This document shows, piece after piece, positions 1 to 7,746 of a stretch of 64,000 bases of DNA. The stretch lies in NCBI RefSeq assembly GCF_900155885.1, contig NZ_FTMB01000015.1, forward strand, positions 16,864-80,863, read 5' to 3'. The position numbers and the translations under genes are program-made. The notes beneath the pieces were generated by a model. It had not been told where the DNA came from. It saw only the letters and a program-made list of their open reading frames with translations, and made no database searches. Positions within the stretch are counted from its first letter, which is position 1. Each line of letters opens with the position of its first letter. This stretch comes from Rhizobium sp. RU20A. GTDB taxonomy: Bacteria; Pseudomonadota; Alphaproteobacteria; Rhizobiales; Rhizobiaceae.

Positions 1-395
1 TTGCTGACGCTATCCCAGAACAAATAATCCTCGCTATAGGGCCAGCCGCAAAGGTGGGGCGACCTCGGTGGTTGGCGTTTGCCGATCTCTTGAAGGACAA
101 GGCAGCTTACGCAAGGATCACAGAAGCGATTGACGAGGCCGAGTTCACGTCAATTGATTCAAACGAGAGATTTACGCGTCTCTGGCTAAGCGGTCAGGCA
201 CCGAAAGCTTCGAAAGACAATAGTCGAGGACAGATTCGCACTCGGAAGGGGCTCGTTCTGGCAGCTGTGGAGCGGACGTCAAAAGGCTCAAAAATCACTG
301 TTACATCAAGAGCGTTCGCGGAGTTCCTTGACGCTAAGATGAGCGATCTCGTCGAACAATTCGAACGAGAAAATTCTTCTCAAACAGACAATTAG
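1..395 (+). CDS. repB: RepB plasmid-partition protein, C-terminal part (truncated by window edge)
   Basis: The open frame runs in from the window edge (codons in phase with position 3) and ends at a TAG at 393-395. The visible residues include ILAIGPAAKVGRPRW, the conserved C-terminal motif of RepB, the ParB-like centromere-binding protein of repABC replicons. RepB binds parS sites and works with the RepA ATPase to segregate the replicon. A GTG at 54 could be mistaken for a start, but homology to RepB continues upstream of it, so the gene must begin outside the window. repC follows about 200 bp downstream with the counter-transcribed RNA between them, the standard repABC order. repA is expected upstream of position 1. 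Confidence 0.88.
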   Translation, partial: ADAIPEQIILAIGPAAKVGRPRWLAFADLLKDKAAYARITEAIDEAEFTSIDSNERFTRLWLSGQAPKASKDNSRGQIRTRKGLVLAAVERTSKGSKITVTSRAFAEFLDAKMSDLVEQFERENSSQTDN

Positions 396-443
396 CGTGA
401 TTGTCAGCTGACAATCAGTTGTGAAACCAGGAGAGCAGACCCG

Positions 444-484
444 CAAAAGAAAAAGGCCCCCAAAACGTCGCCGTCGTGGAAGCC
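444..484 (-). terminator. Rho-independent terminator of the ctRNA
   Basis: On the minus strand, positions 484-455 fold into a 13-step stem (one mismatch, several G-T pairs) with a GCGA loop. It is followed at 454-444 by TTTTTCTTTTG. The same hairpin sequence in the repC leader of the sense mRNA is the target of the antisense RNA. Confidence 0.75.
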
Positions 485-501
485 CTTCTCATCGTGTAGC
501 A
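444..501 (-). ncRNA. repABC counter-transcribed RNA (ctRNA, incompatibility RNA)
   Basis: It lies on the minus strand between repB and repC, where repABC replicons encode a small antisense RNA that limits RepC synthesis and determines incompatibility. A promoter (TTGACT, 17 bp, GATTCT) at 535-507 would start transcription near 500. A strong GC hairpin followed by a T-rich tract ends it near 445. The predicted length is about 56 nt, in line with known ctRNAs. The coordinates are predictions from the promoter and terminator, not mapped ends. Confidence 0.75.
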
Positions 502-506
502 ACTAG

Positions 507-535
507 AGAATCGCATTTCCCCGAATCCCAGTCAA
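507..535 (-). promoter_or_regulatory. Promoter of the ctRNA
   Basis: Read on the minus strand, TTGACT (535-530) is separated by exactly 17 bp from GATTCT (512-507). The -35 is near consensus and the -10 is weak (3 of 6). Its position predicts a transcript start near 500, which matches the short antisense RNA expected here. Confidence 0.6.
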
Positions 536-593
536 GAGTCTAGGGCGCCAATTTGGTGAGCAGGTTTCTTTTGCCTTATTGAAGGCTGAGAAA

Positions 594-1832
594 ATGCAAA
601 GTGGAAATGTGACGACGCCCTTTGGGCGGCGGCCGGTTGTGCTTGCTCTTGTAAAGAGGCAGCTCCAGACGTCCGAGACGAAACCAAGCCGCCCGGTTGA
701 AAAATGGAAGGTGTTTCGCGACGCCTGTGAAGCACGTCAGCGACTTGGGCTGCAGGACAGGGCACTGACTGTACTCGACGCCCTGCTGACGTTCTATCCG
801 GGGAGCGAACTCAACAGCGAGAATGGGTTGGTCGTCTTCCCATCCAATGCCCAACTCTCGGTCAGAGCGCACGGCATCACTGGAACGACCTTGCGGCGCC
901 ATTTGGCTGCCCTGGTCGAAGCCGGACTCATCCAGCGCAAAGATAGTCCGAACGGCAAGCGCTACGCTCACCGGGACAAGGGTGGCGATATTGAGCAGGC
1001 CTTTGGGTTCGATCTTTCGCCACTTTTGGCTCGCGCTGCGGAACTGGCAATCCTGGCACAGGAAGTCGCTGCGGAACGCCTGCAGTTCAGGCGAGCCAAA
1101 GAGGCACTGACGATCTGCCGGCGTGATGTGCGCAAGCTGATTTCAGCAGCGATGGAGGAGGGGGCCGACGGCGACTGGGAAGCCATTGAAGGCATGTATG
1201 TCGGCATTGTCAGCCGACTTCCCCGCAATTCTGACCGTCACCAGGTGGAGGCAATCCTCGACGAGATGCAGCTTTTGCGCACCGAAATCCTCAACCTTCT
1301 GGAAAATCAGCTGAATTCTCAAAATATGGATGGCAATGCTGTTCAAAATGGCTGCCACATACAGAATTCAAAACCCGACTCCATCAATGAACTTGAACCT
1401 AGCTCTAGAGAAGAGCAGGGCGGAGCCGTCGAGCTGGAAGTAGCACCCAAAGCAGTTGCTCAGCCGTTTGCAAAGCCGGAACAGATGAAGGCGTTCCCGC
1501 TGTCGATGGTCCTGAAAGCCTGCCCGCAGATTTCCGACTATGGGCCCGGGGGCGCAATTTCGCACTGGCGCGAACTGATGGGGGCCGCGGTGGTGGTTCG
1601 ATCAATGCTTGGCGTCAGCCCGTCGGCTTACCAGGAGGCGTGCGAGGTTATGGGTCCTGAGAACGCGGCGGTTGCTATGGCCGCAATCTTGGAGAGGGCA
1701 GGGCATATCAACTCGGCAGGTGGATATCTCCGCGATCTCACGCGCCGAGCGAGGGTAGGGGAGTTTGGGCTGGGACCAATGCTAATGTCGCTGATGCGTG
1801 CAAATGCGAACAGCGACCGGAAAACGGGGTGA
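594..1832 (+). CDS. repC: Replication initiator RepC
   Basis: This is the initiator of repABC replicons and binds the origin, which in this family lies inside repC itself. The N-terminus MQSGNVTTPFGRRP is the diagnostic RepC start. A winged-helix DNA-binding region (about residues 45-130, including SVRAHGITGTTLRRHLAALVEAG) follows, and a C-terminal RepC domain fills residues about 280-385. I chose ATG 594 over the in-frame TTG at 579 because family members begin at this methionine and GAAGG lies upstream. The length (412 aa) is normal. Expression should be restrained by the antisense RNA just upstream. The downstream XRE gene is convergent. Confidence 0.95.
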   Translation: MQSGNVTTPFGRRPVVLALVKRQLQTSETKPSRPVEKWKVFRDACEARQRLGLQDRALTVLDALLTFYPGSELNSENGLVVFPSNAQLSVRAHGITGTTLRRHLAALVEAGLIQRKDSPNGKRYAHRDKGGDIEQAFGFDLSPLLARAAELAILAQEVAAERLQFRRAKEALTICRRDVRKLISAAMEEGADGDWEAIEGMYVGIVSRLPRNSDRHQVEAILDEMQLLRTEILNLLENQLNSQNMDGNAVQNGCHIQNSKPDSINELEPSSREEQGGAVELEVAPKAVAQPFAKPEQMKAFPLSMVLKACPQISDYGPGGAISHWRELMGAAVVVRSMLGVSPSAYQEACEVMGPENAAVAMAAILERAGHINSAGGYLRDLTRRARVGEFGLGPMLMSLMRANANSDRKTG

Positions 1833-1937
1833 GGGGGAGTGCCGACGTACCAAGTTGTGAGCTCGATCGAATAGACCACAGGGACGAGGGAGGGCGCGTT
1901 CTTAAATGGCCATCACTTGACGGCCGTTTTCTGTTCT

Positions 1938-2561
1938 TCAATCGTCTGTCGGGGTTTCGACCTTGGATGATTTACGACCTGGTGGCCGGCCAGGGGGACG
2001 GCCTTTCCTGCTCACTCTCGCCGCTTTTCTAGCCAGTCGTTGTCGTTCAGCCTCAGCTTGTGCTTCGGCCTCCGCTTCCGCTTTCTGCCGAGCTTCAAGG
2101 ACATCCTTAGGCGTCAGTTGGCCAACTATACCGATCAAACTGCGTATGGTGTCGTGCGGGAGGTCATGAATGAGTCTGAAGAGTTCAACCCGATCGTCGG
2201 CCTCTTCAGGATTTTTTCCGTAGAGATGAGGTGCAGCGGCATGAATCATCTGCATCGGCAGGAACCCGAGGAGCTCGGAAAGGTGGATCATTCGAGAGAC
2301 GGTCAGTCGCGAAATGTTCAGTTCATAGCGGCTATAGACCACTCGTGCGAGACCTGCCAAGGTCGCAAAATCGCTCTGGGTCAGACCAGTTTTCGCGCGT
2401 TCGTCCAAGAGGAATGCGGAAAGTTTTGCGTCAATCTCGCCGAAGCTGACTATGCCGTCGAATCCCTCCTTGCGGTACAGGGGTCTCTGGAAATCTGGAT
2501 CTGTGGTCTCAACCAGTTCCCTCGATTTGATATAGTCGGATAGATTCCGCACCGTAGGCAT
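1938..2561 (-). CDS. XRE-family HTH transcriptional regulator
   Basis: A 207-residue protein with a helix-turn-helix of the XRE/Cro type at about residues 50-105 (KTGLTQSDFATLAGL, then YSRYE). A helical middle follows, and then a very basic tail rich in Ala/Glu and Lys/Arg/Pro (KGRPPGRPPGRKSSK) that could add non-specific DNA binding. It converges on repC across about 100 bp and probably regulates plasmid functions; its target is unknown. The start is uncertain between ATG 2561 and an upstream TTG at 2576. A second XRE protein of similar plan lies at 60386-60904. Confidence 0.8.
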   Translation of the reverse strand: MPTVRNLSDYIKSRELVETTDPDFQRPLYRKEGFDGIVSFGEIDAKLSAFLLDERAKTGLTQSDFATLAGLARVVYSRYELNISRLTVSRMIHLSELLGFLPMQMIHAAAPHLYGKNPEEADDRVELFRLIHDLPHDTIRSLIGIVGQLTPKDVLEARQKAEAEAEAQAEAERQRLARKAARVSRKGRPPGRPPGRKSSKVETPTDD

Positions 2562-2733
2562 TCCCTCAGTCCCCAAATCCGCCTGTGGCAGATATCACGC
2601 ACCATATCGTGCCATTAAGGCACTGTCATCCTTCGCACCAGTTACAAAACCCTCACAAAATTGGGGGGAATGACGTCGGCATGGATCTCTTGGATGCGAA
2701 ATGCGCAACTCAGAGGCGCGTTGTCCGTCAGGC

Positions 2734-3156
2734 TTAAGATTGACCGCGCGTATTCCTGTTCACCGCTTTCGCAGCAATCAGATTCCAGCCGTGGGGATTA
2801 GATTGAAAGACGCCTTCGAGGGTCCTCTCTTCGGTGACCCAACTCAACTTCACGTGCATTTCGCATGCCAGGGAGAGCTGGTCGATGCTGATGCATCTTG
2901 TGATCCGGATCTCAGACCTTGGTCCGTATGCCTCGAAGTCCCACATTGCAAACCGGAACAGCTCACGTTTGGCGCGATCGTCCGTTGGCCAGTCTGTTTG
3001 CTTGAAAGGCTCCGGTGGAGCGGCGCCGAAACTGGGTAAAGTTCTCTTTATGGCATGAATATCGATCCCGACCTTCTCTGCCGCTTCAGGGTTGATCAAA
3101 AATCCAAGGGTTGTGCCTACCGCTATCCCGGCCAGGAATCGAAGGTCGAGGATCAA
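2734..3156 (-). CDS. Hypothetical protein with N-terminal membrane segment, third gene of the virC-like operon
   Basis: 140 residues. The first ~20 residues (LRFLAGIAVGTTLGFLI) are a hydrophobic anchor or signal, and the remaining domain is not one I recognise. The start is a TTG whose last two bases overlap the TGA stop of the preceding gene (TTGA arrangement), implying translational coupling to the VirC2-like gene. Its position at the end of the ParA/VirC2-like operon next to oriT suggests a role in conjugative DNA processing or membrane tethering of that complex. That role is inference only. Confidence 0.7.
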   Translation of the reverse strand: MILDLRFLAGIAVGTTLGFLINPEAAEKVGIDIHAIKRTLPSFGAAPPEPFKQTDWPTDDRAKRELFRFAMWDFEAYGPRSEIRITRCISIDQLSLACEMHVKLSWVTEERTLEGVFQSNPHGWNLIAAKAVNRNTRGQS

Positions 3157-3599
3157 TAACCATTATCCTTCAGGAACTGGTCGATCGCGGCCTTGACGAT
3201 TACCGTCATTTTCAAATCGTTGTCAGAGGCTGCTCGCTCCAGACGCTTCTTGGTGTCGTAATCAAGGGGGCAGTTGACGAAGTGTTTGCTCTCCCGCGCT
3301 TTGTTCTGTTTGAGCTCCTGCAGTCGTATTCTGGACGCCTCACGCTCCAACGATTTGCTCGTCGCTCTTTCCCGGCGAGCCTCCGGTGATGGCAGGATTA
3401 AACTCGACCTTTGTGGCACCTGAACGTCAGGGACCTTAGCGGGAGCTTGTTCTAAAGCGACCTGGTCCAGATGATCGCTGGGCACCACATTTTCTGCTTC
3501 ATGGTCTATAACCGGTTGCGACATTGGATTGGGCACATTCCCCCGCGACCGTCGCGGTGCAACGGGAAAATCAGATATACTAGAAGTCCCTTTAGCCAT
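3153..3599 (-). CDS. VirC2-like ribbon-helix-helix protein
   Basis: 148 residues: a low-complexity, probably disordered N-terminal two-thirds and a C-terminal RHH-like module (HFVNCPLDYDTKKRLERAA through VKAAIDQFL). This resembles the C-terminal DNA-binding fold of Agrobacterium VirC2. I chose ATG 3599 because it overlaps the stop of the ParA-like gene by eight bases; the longer upstream frame lacks support. In Ti plasmids VirC1 and VirC2 bind near the border or origin and raise the number of transferred strands. The same gene pair next to oriT suggests a relaxosome accessory role. The VirC2 assignment rests on context plus fold pattern. Confidence 0.65.
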   Translation of the reverse strand: MAKGTSSISDFPVAPRRSRGNVPNPMSQPVIDHEAENVVPSDHLDQVALEQAPAKVPDVQVPQRSSLILPSPEARRERATSKSLEREASRIRLQELKQNKARESKHFVNCPLDYDTKKRLERAASDNDLKMTVIVKAAIDQFLKDNGY

Positions 3600-4305
3600 T
3601 TTGCGCCCTCTTTTGCTCGTTTGGCAGGAAACGTTCAATTTCTTGCATCATGGCCATAACCTCACTCCGGGCCTTTTTGACCGAGTCGCTGAGCTCCAGC
3701 ATTTGCAGTGTCCCATATCCGAGCCTGATGTCGCGATACGGGTTTCGTTCATAAAGCTCGGTGTCGAGGAGGTGTGAATCATATCCCTGCTCCTGCAGGT
3801 TTGCGATGAAGGGGCGGATTAGGCGGTAAGCTTCCAGTGAGCGGCCGGGAAGAGTGATCCGGGTCCTGAAGTTGAGGTGAGGAATGTTTCGTCCGGTCCG
3901 ATCGCAGGCGTCAGCTACGTCCATTGCGGCCTGGCCAGCTGCAAGGATCTCGTCCTGATTTGGTTGGATCGGCGTCATAACGATGTGCGAGCCGGCGATG
4001 ATCGTGTCTCGTAGCACTGTGTCTTGACCGGGTGAGTCGATTAACACGACGTCAAACCCGGCGGTTTCGTTCTCCAGAATATGCTGCAGTGATGCGTTGG
4101 TTACCGCCGTGCGAAGCTCAATGCCGTCTGGCCTGTTGTCTTTCGCCTCGGAGCGGGACCACCACTCATTTAGGTTTTGTCGTCCGTCCGCATCAATCAA
4201 AAGCACTTGCTTACCATGAAGCGCATATTCCCCAGCGATCAGGATAACGGCGGTTGTCTTCCCCGCGCCGCCCTTGCCGCTTACCAGCGATATGCAGATT
4301 GCCAT
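3592..4305 (-). CDS. ParA/VirC1-like P-loop ATPase
   Basis: 237 residues. A deviant Walker A SGKGGAGKTT (residues 9-18, signature Lys11), a LLIDADGRQN A' motif and a Walker B in VVLIDSPGQD mark the ParA/MinD superfamily. Its distance from repB, its partner (a VirC2-like RHH protein) and its place beside oriT argue that it is a VirC1-type conjugation ATPase, which recruits relaxosome complexes to the cell pole, rather than the replicon's RepA. ATG 4305 is preferred to the upstream Met (4317) because the Walker A normally lies within about ten residues of the start. Confidence 0.82.
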   Translation of the reverse strand: MAICISLVSGKGGAGKTTAVILIAGEYALHGKQVLLIDADGRQNLNEWWSRSEAKDNRPDGIELRTAVTNASLQHILENETAGFDVVLIDSPGQDTVLRDTIIAGSHIVMTPIQPNQDEILAAGQAAMDVADACDRTGRNIPHLNFRTRITLPGRSLEAYRLIRPFIANLQEQGYDSHLLDTELYERNPYRDIRLGYGTLQMLELSDSVKKARSEVMAMMQEIERFLPNEQKRAQNG

Positions 4306-4386
4306 TTCACGATCCACTTCCAGTCTAACAGTGCACCCCGCCCCCTAGCAGTCCAACGAGTGCTCAATCGGTAAAGCCATATCGTC

Positions 4387-4447
4387 GTTAAGATCATAAC
4401 ATCGATGCGAAACTAACATGTGAATGCACGCAGGTTAAGATCAAAAC
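4387..4447 (+). repeat. 14-bp direct repeat pair (iteron-like) in oriT
   Basis: GTTAAGATCATAAC at 4387-4400 and GTTAAGATCAAAAC at 4434-4447 match at 13 of 14 positions. Their starts are 47 bp apart (about 4.5 helical turns). They lie on the virC-like side of oriT and are plausible binding sites for the RHH proteins or the VirC1/VirC2-like pair. Confidence 0.65.
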
Positions 4448-4448
4448 C

Positions 4449-4466
4449 ACCGTGTGAACACACGGT
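4449..4466. repeat. 18-bp palindrome in oriT
   Basis: ACCGTGTG-AA-CACACGGT, perfect 8-bp arms, immediately after the second direct repeat. It could be an operator or an accessory-protein site. Confidence 0.6.
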
Positions 4467-4477
4467 AATATGCCGTT

Positions 4478-4510
4478 ACTAAACCACACGAGTTAGTCGT
4501 GTGGTTTAGT
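4478..4510. repeat. Perfect 14-bp inverted repeat with 5-nt loop in oriT
   Basis: The arms are ACTAAACCACACGA (4478-4491) and TCGTGTGGTTTAGT (4497-4510), with loop GTTAG. It shares the CCACACG/CGTGTGG core with the palindrome just upstream, so one protein may bind both. No T-tract follows, so it does not look like a terminator. Confidence 0.7.
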
Positions 4511-4762
4511 CGAGTGCTCCGGTCGAGTGGTGAACCCCGGAGCCGCGTAAGGCCTCAATTGGCGCTCGCACGGAGGGTGCCAAGGGCGAAGAGCGAAGCG
4601 TCCCTTGTCACCTCGAGTACGAGGGACAGACAAAGGCCTTCGAGAGCGGTTTTGGCGGTGAACCCTGGTGAGCGTTCCAACGGAAACAACGCGACGCGAA
4701 GCGGAGCCAGTCAAGAAGTGGAATTAGATTGAAAGTAGGGTATAGTGCTTTATGTTGAGAGT

Positions 4763-4787
4763 GGCAGGATACGTAAAAATGTTTTAC
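4763..4787 (-). other. nic: Predicted nic site with adjacent relaxase-binding inverted repeat
   Basis: On the minus strand, GTATCCTGCC (4772-4763) contains the MOBP consensus YATCCTG|Y known from RP4 and Ti borders. The predicted cleavage falls between 4765 and 4764. Directly 5' on the same strand is GTAAAA-CAT-TTTTAC (4787-4773), the inverted repeat expected a few bases before nic in this family. A minus-strand nick would send the rep side first and the relaxase/T4SS genes last. Predicted by pattern, not tested. Confidence 0.7.
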
Positions 4788-4800
4788 ATTTTGCATTTCG

Positions 4801-4821
4801 ATCGTGGGACGTGCCCACGAT
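4801..4821. repeat. Inverted repeat upstream of mobC
   Basis: ATCGTGGG-ACGTG-CCCACGAT, perfect 8-bp arms, ending about 36 bp before the mobC ATG. It is a likely operator for autoregulation of the mobC-relaxase operon, or a MobC-binding site in oriT. Confidence 0.55.
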
Positions 4822-4857
4822 GAGGGTCGCTAGGCTCCGAAAAGGCTTGATTGATTG

Positions 4858-5259
4858 ATGAACGAAGACACGATCGAAGTACCGTCAGCCAAGCAACGCA
4901 AGGGGCGTCTCATCAACGTCCGCGTCAGCGATGCTGAGCATTCGGCTATCGAAGAAGCGGCCAAGTCGGCCGGTATGAGTGTGTCTGCTTTTTTCCGTTC
5001 GCTGCTCCTCGAGGGTGCTGGCGTTCGCCCAATTCTGACGGCAGAAGACAGGTTGATCATGGCAGCACTTCTCGAAGACATGCGTATGATCGGCATCAAT
5101 TTGAACCAGGTCGCGCGCTCGCTGAATGCGGGCAAGGGTGTCCACCCTTCCGAACTGGACATCAATCTTGGCAATGTCCAGCGGATACAGGCGGCTGTCA
5201 TGAGCGAGCTCCGGACACTTTCGTGCCGCGCCGGCCATGAGCGCCGAGGCGAGGTGTAG
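4858..5259 (+). CDS. mobC: MobC-like relaxosome accessory protein
   Basis: 133 residues. An N-terminal ribbon-helix-helix stretch (INVRVSDAEHSAIEEAA through SAFFRSLLLEG) precedes the MobC signature LLEDMRMIGINLNQVARSLN. MobC proteins bind oriT, help melt DNA around nic and assist the relaxase. The start is ATG 4858, with AAAAGG upstream, preferred to the overlapping TTG at 4855. The relaxase begins 4 bp after the stop, so the two are one operon, driven from the oriT region and perhaps autoregulated through the inverted repeat at 4801-4821. Confidence 0.88.
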   Translation: MNEDTIEVPSAKQRKGRLINVRVSDAEHSAIEEAAKSAGMSVSAFFRSLLLEGAGVRPILTAEDRLIMAALLEDMRMIGINLNQVARSLNAGKGVHPSELDINLGNVQRIQAAVMSELRTLSCRAGHERRGEV

Positions 5260-5262
5260 GCC

Positions 5263-7740
5263 GTGGAGTTCTTCTTTGGCACTTTCACAAGCGAGTGGGA
5301 GCAGAGACGCGCGGCGCTATTGCACGAAATGACGCTTGGCGGCCGTGGGAGCGCCGTAGAAGAAGAGCTTGAGAAGAGACTGAAAAATCTCCAGCACCAG
5401 GTTGGAATGTCAAAAGGCGGATCCGGAGCCAGGGGAAGCGGGGGGACTTCGGCATTCAACGCGTCATCCCCTTCGAGGTCGGTGGCTGCCGGTTCGGGTG
5501 CTGCGCGATCGATGGAAGTTCGTCTTGCGAGCGTTGCCAAAGGGAGCCAGCCAGCCGTGGTTAAACTGGCGTCCTACGGTGGTGGTGCCCGTGTCGGTTC
5601 GATGCTCAACTATGTTTCCAGAGGCGGGGAGCTGAAGGTTGAAAATGAGAACGGCGAGACGTTGCGTGGCCGTGAGGAGTTGGCGCGTCTGCGTGGTGAT
5701 TGGGATCACCTTTTCCAGAACAGGACCGAGAGCCGCGATATCGGCGCGTTCAGCGTCGAGGTGAGCTTGTCCGGCGGCTCGGACCGGCATGAGCAGGTGC
5801 GGGAGATTCTTAAGCGTGGCTTTGGTGATCGGCGCTACGCTTACTCTGTCGAAACCCAGAATGACGGATCGCTGAAGATTGAGGGCTACGTTGTGTTGCG
5901 CAGCGGGCAGGGCGAGCGACTGACGGCGGACGCAAAGGCAGCCGCCATCGTTCAGGAGCGTTTTAACGCCAGCGCCGTTGCAAAAGAGGCCCCAGCGGCG
6001 TTCTCGTTCAAAGGCTACGGCAACGGCGTGGAATACGGCGCTGCCAAGGTGCGAGACCTGATCGCGCAGCGCAACGACGTTCGGGACGATCAGGGTCGCT
6101 CGATTGCCGATGACAAGGCTGCAGGCGATCTCGTGCAGAAGGAATGGCGGGATGAGCTGCACAGCCGCAAGAGCCGTGACGTGATGCACGTGATCATGTC
6201 GGCGCGTGCCGGAACGGATGCAGTTGCGTTTGAAGGAGCTGTTCGCGACTTCCTGGCAGCACAGTTTGCGGGCCATCGTTATGTCTTCTCCCTGCACGAT
6301 CCGGAGAACGATCCGAAGGAAGCCGCTGAGGGGGGCAAGCGACCGCATGTTCATGCCCATGCCATCGTGACGATGCGATCGGAATCGGGCGACCGGATCG
6401 AGACGACTCCGGCCACCTTCCGGCAATGGCGGGAGGTCATGGCCGAGAAGGCGCGTGACCACGGCATCAATATGGAAATGACCGATCGCCGCGAGTTCGC
6501 TACGCCGCCAGCCTTTACGCGAAATCAGGTTCGCGCCGTCAAACATAACGGTCGTACCGAGCATGTAGGCACCAGCGAGCCGGCACAGGCGCGATATGAC
6601 GCAAAGCGAGCTGATCGGCGCGTGGTGGCGACGAGCCAGAGGAGCCGCCAGTACATTCTAAAAGCTCAGGAGACCTGGCAGAAGATTGCAGTCAACGCCG
6701 GCGACACAGTGGTTGCGGCCTACGCCGCACAGCATCGCTCCTATCTGGAAAACGGCCTTGCCCAGGTGGGTCATTCGGCTGCTGGTGCAGTCATTCATGC
6801 AGATTTCGGCCGTGATTACCGCTCCAATATGGTAGCAATCAGAGACATGTTGTCGGAGGCAAAGGACATGCGCGAGCAAACACGCCCAGAGTTCGAAGCG
6901 TACGAAAAGACGGTTGAAACGGCTCTGTTCAACCTTCAGCGCAGCGCTGGTCCAGAGGACCGGTCAGGCTTCGAAGAAGTTTCCTCCCTCGCTCGCGAGA
7001 TCGTCGATCTGCGCAGGCAGATGCTCGAAATGAAGGAGCGAGGGCTTGATGAGCAGGATGGGCGAAACGCTGCTGGCGACGTCTCCAAAGAAAGTGGTGC
7101 CGCGCCGGAAAGAACGGCATCTGAGGTGCAAGAGCAGATGAATGCAAACCACCAGTGGGAGGCAGCTGTTGCCAAGCATGGAGAGGCTGTCGTTGGGGTA
7201 GGTCGCGATGCGATGGCAAATGTGGAACACTATCGCTCCGGCCTCGCCCATGTCGAAACCGGCGAGCTCGGAGACGAAAACCGAGAGCTGTATGAGAAGG
7301 GGCTTGAGGACTCGCTACATCATGCAGCTCAACTCGCCGCTTCCGGAAACGGCTATCTCCGGGATGTTGCCAATGAGGATCCGGAACTGCGCGCGGAGAT
7401 CGAGACCATTGAACGCAATAAAGAGCGTGGGGACGAAAATAAGTCAAACAAGCAGCCGGTAACTGCGGACACTGCCGACGATCGCCAACGCGATCTCAGG
7501 GTGGATCTGGAAGAAGAACGTCCGATCGGACAAGCGGAGCGTGAGGCTCACCAGCTCGCCGAGACGGTGGACGCTACTCAGAGGCAGCAGAAAAGTGTAA
7601 ACAGAGACAGGGAAGCGGCCCAGCGGGGCGGCGAGACCACTCGGACTGATCCCGCGCAACAGCACATTCCTCGTCTCGAGGAGTTGGAGCGTGAACAGGT
7701 TGAACAGAGGGAGCGTAATCGGGACGACCGTGATCGCTAA
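5263..7740 (+). CDS. MOBP/VirD2-type conjugative relaxase
   Basis: 825 residues, GTG start. The N-terminal half carries a likely nicking tyrosine (Tyr117 in MLNYVSR) and the metal-binding triad HVHAH (His362, His364, His366), the HxHxH hallmark of HUH relaxases. The C-terminal half (about 500-825) is Glu/Arg-rich and largely coiled-coil, ending in a charged tail as in VirD2 T4SS substrates. The protein would cut the nic site just upstream, stay covalently on the 5' end and be pumped by the T4SS. About 85 poorly conserved residues precede the catalytic region, and the spacing between Tyr and the triad is unusually long. It resembles relaxases of rhizobial plasmids that carry their own VirB-like T4SS; the exact clade is not certain. 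Confidence 0.9.
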   Translation: MEFFFGTFTSEWEQRRAALLHEMTLGGRGSAVEEELEKRLKNLQHQVGMSKGGSGARGSGGTSAFNASSPSRSVAAGSGAARSMEVRLASVAKGSQPAVVKLASYGGGARVGSMLNYVSRGGELKVENENGETLRGREELARLRGDWDHLFQNRTESRDIGAFSVEVSLSGGSDRHEQVREILKRGFGDRRYAYSVETQNDGSLKIEGYVVLRSGQGERLTADAKAAAIVQERFNASAVAKEAPAAFSFKGYGNGVEYGAAKVRDLIAQRNDVRDDQGRSIADDKAAGDLVQKEWRDELHSRKSRDVMHVIMSARAGTDAVAFEGAVRDFLAAQFAGHRYVFSLHDPENDPKEAAEGGKRPHVHAHAIVTMRSESGDRIETTPATFRQWREVMAEKARDHGINMEMTDRREFATPPAFTRNQVRAVKHNGRTEHVGTSEPAQARYDAKRADRRVVATSQRSRQYILKAQETWQKIAVNAGDTVVAAYAAQHRSYLENGLAQVGHSAAGAVIHADFGRDYRSNMVAIRDMLSEAKDMREQTRPEFEAYEKTVETALFNLQRSAGPEDRSGFEEVSSLAREIVDLRRQMLEMKERGLDEQDGRNAAGDVSKESGAAPERTASEVQEQMNANHQWEAAVAKHGEAVVGVGRDAMANVEHYRSGLAHVETGELGDENRELYEKGLEDSLHHAAQLAASGNGYLRDVANEDPELRAEIETIERNKERGDENKSNKQPVTADTADDRQRDLRVDLEEERPIGQAEREAHQLAETVDATQRQQKSVNRDREAAQRGGETTRTDPAQQHIPRLEELEREQVEQRERNRDDRDR

Positions 7741-7746
7741 AGTGTC

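Larger units (their letters stand above)
4306..4857. other. Non-coding origin-of-transfer (oriT) region
   Basis: About 550 bp without a convincing gene between the divergent virC-like and mobC-relaxase operons. It holds two copies of a 14-bp direct repeat (4387-4400, 4434-4447), four inverted repeats (4449-4466, 4478-4510, 4773-4787, 4801-4821) and an RP4/VirD2-like nic sequence on the minus strand (4772-4763). Nearby relaxosome genes on both sides make oriT the simplest explanation. Promoters for both operons must also lie here. Confidence 0.8.

Noticed and set aside
4763..4772. Possible T-DNA border because of similarity to the CAGGATA core
   Set aside because: Only the nic core matches; the rest of the 25-bp border consensus is missing and it sits in an oriT beside a relaxase operon.
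5464..6564. 366-codon open frame on the minus strand inside the relaxase gene
   Set aside because: Antisense shadow in GC-rich coding DNA; the plus strand has clear relaxase motifs over the same interval.
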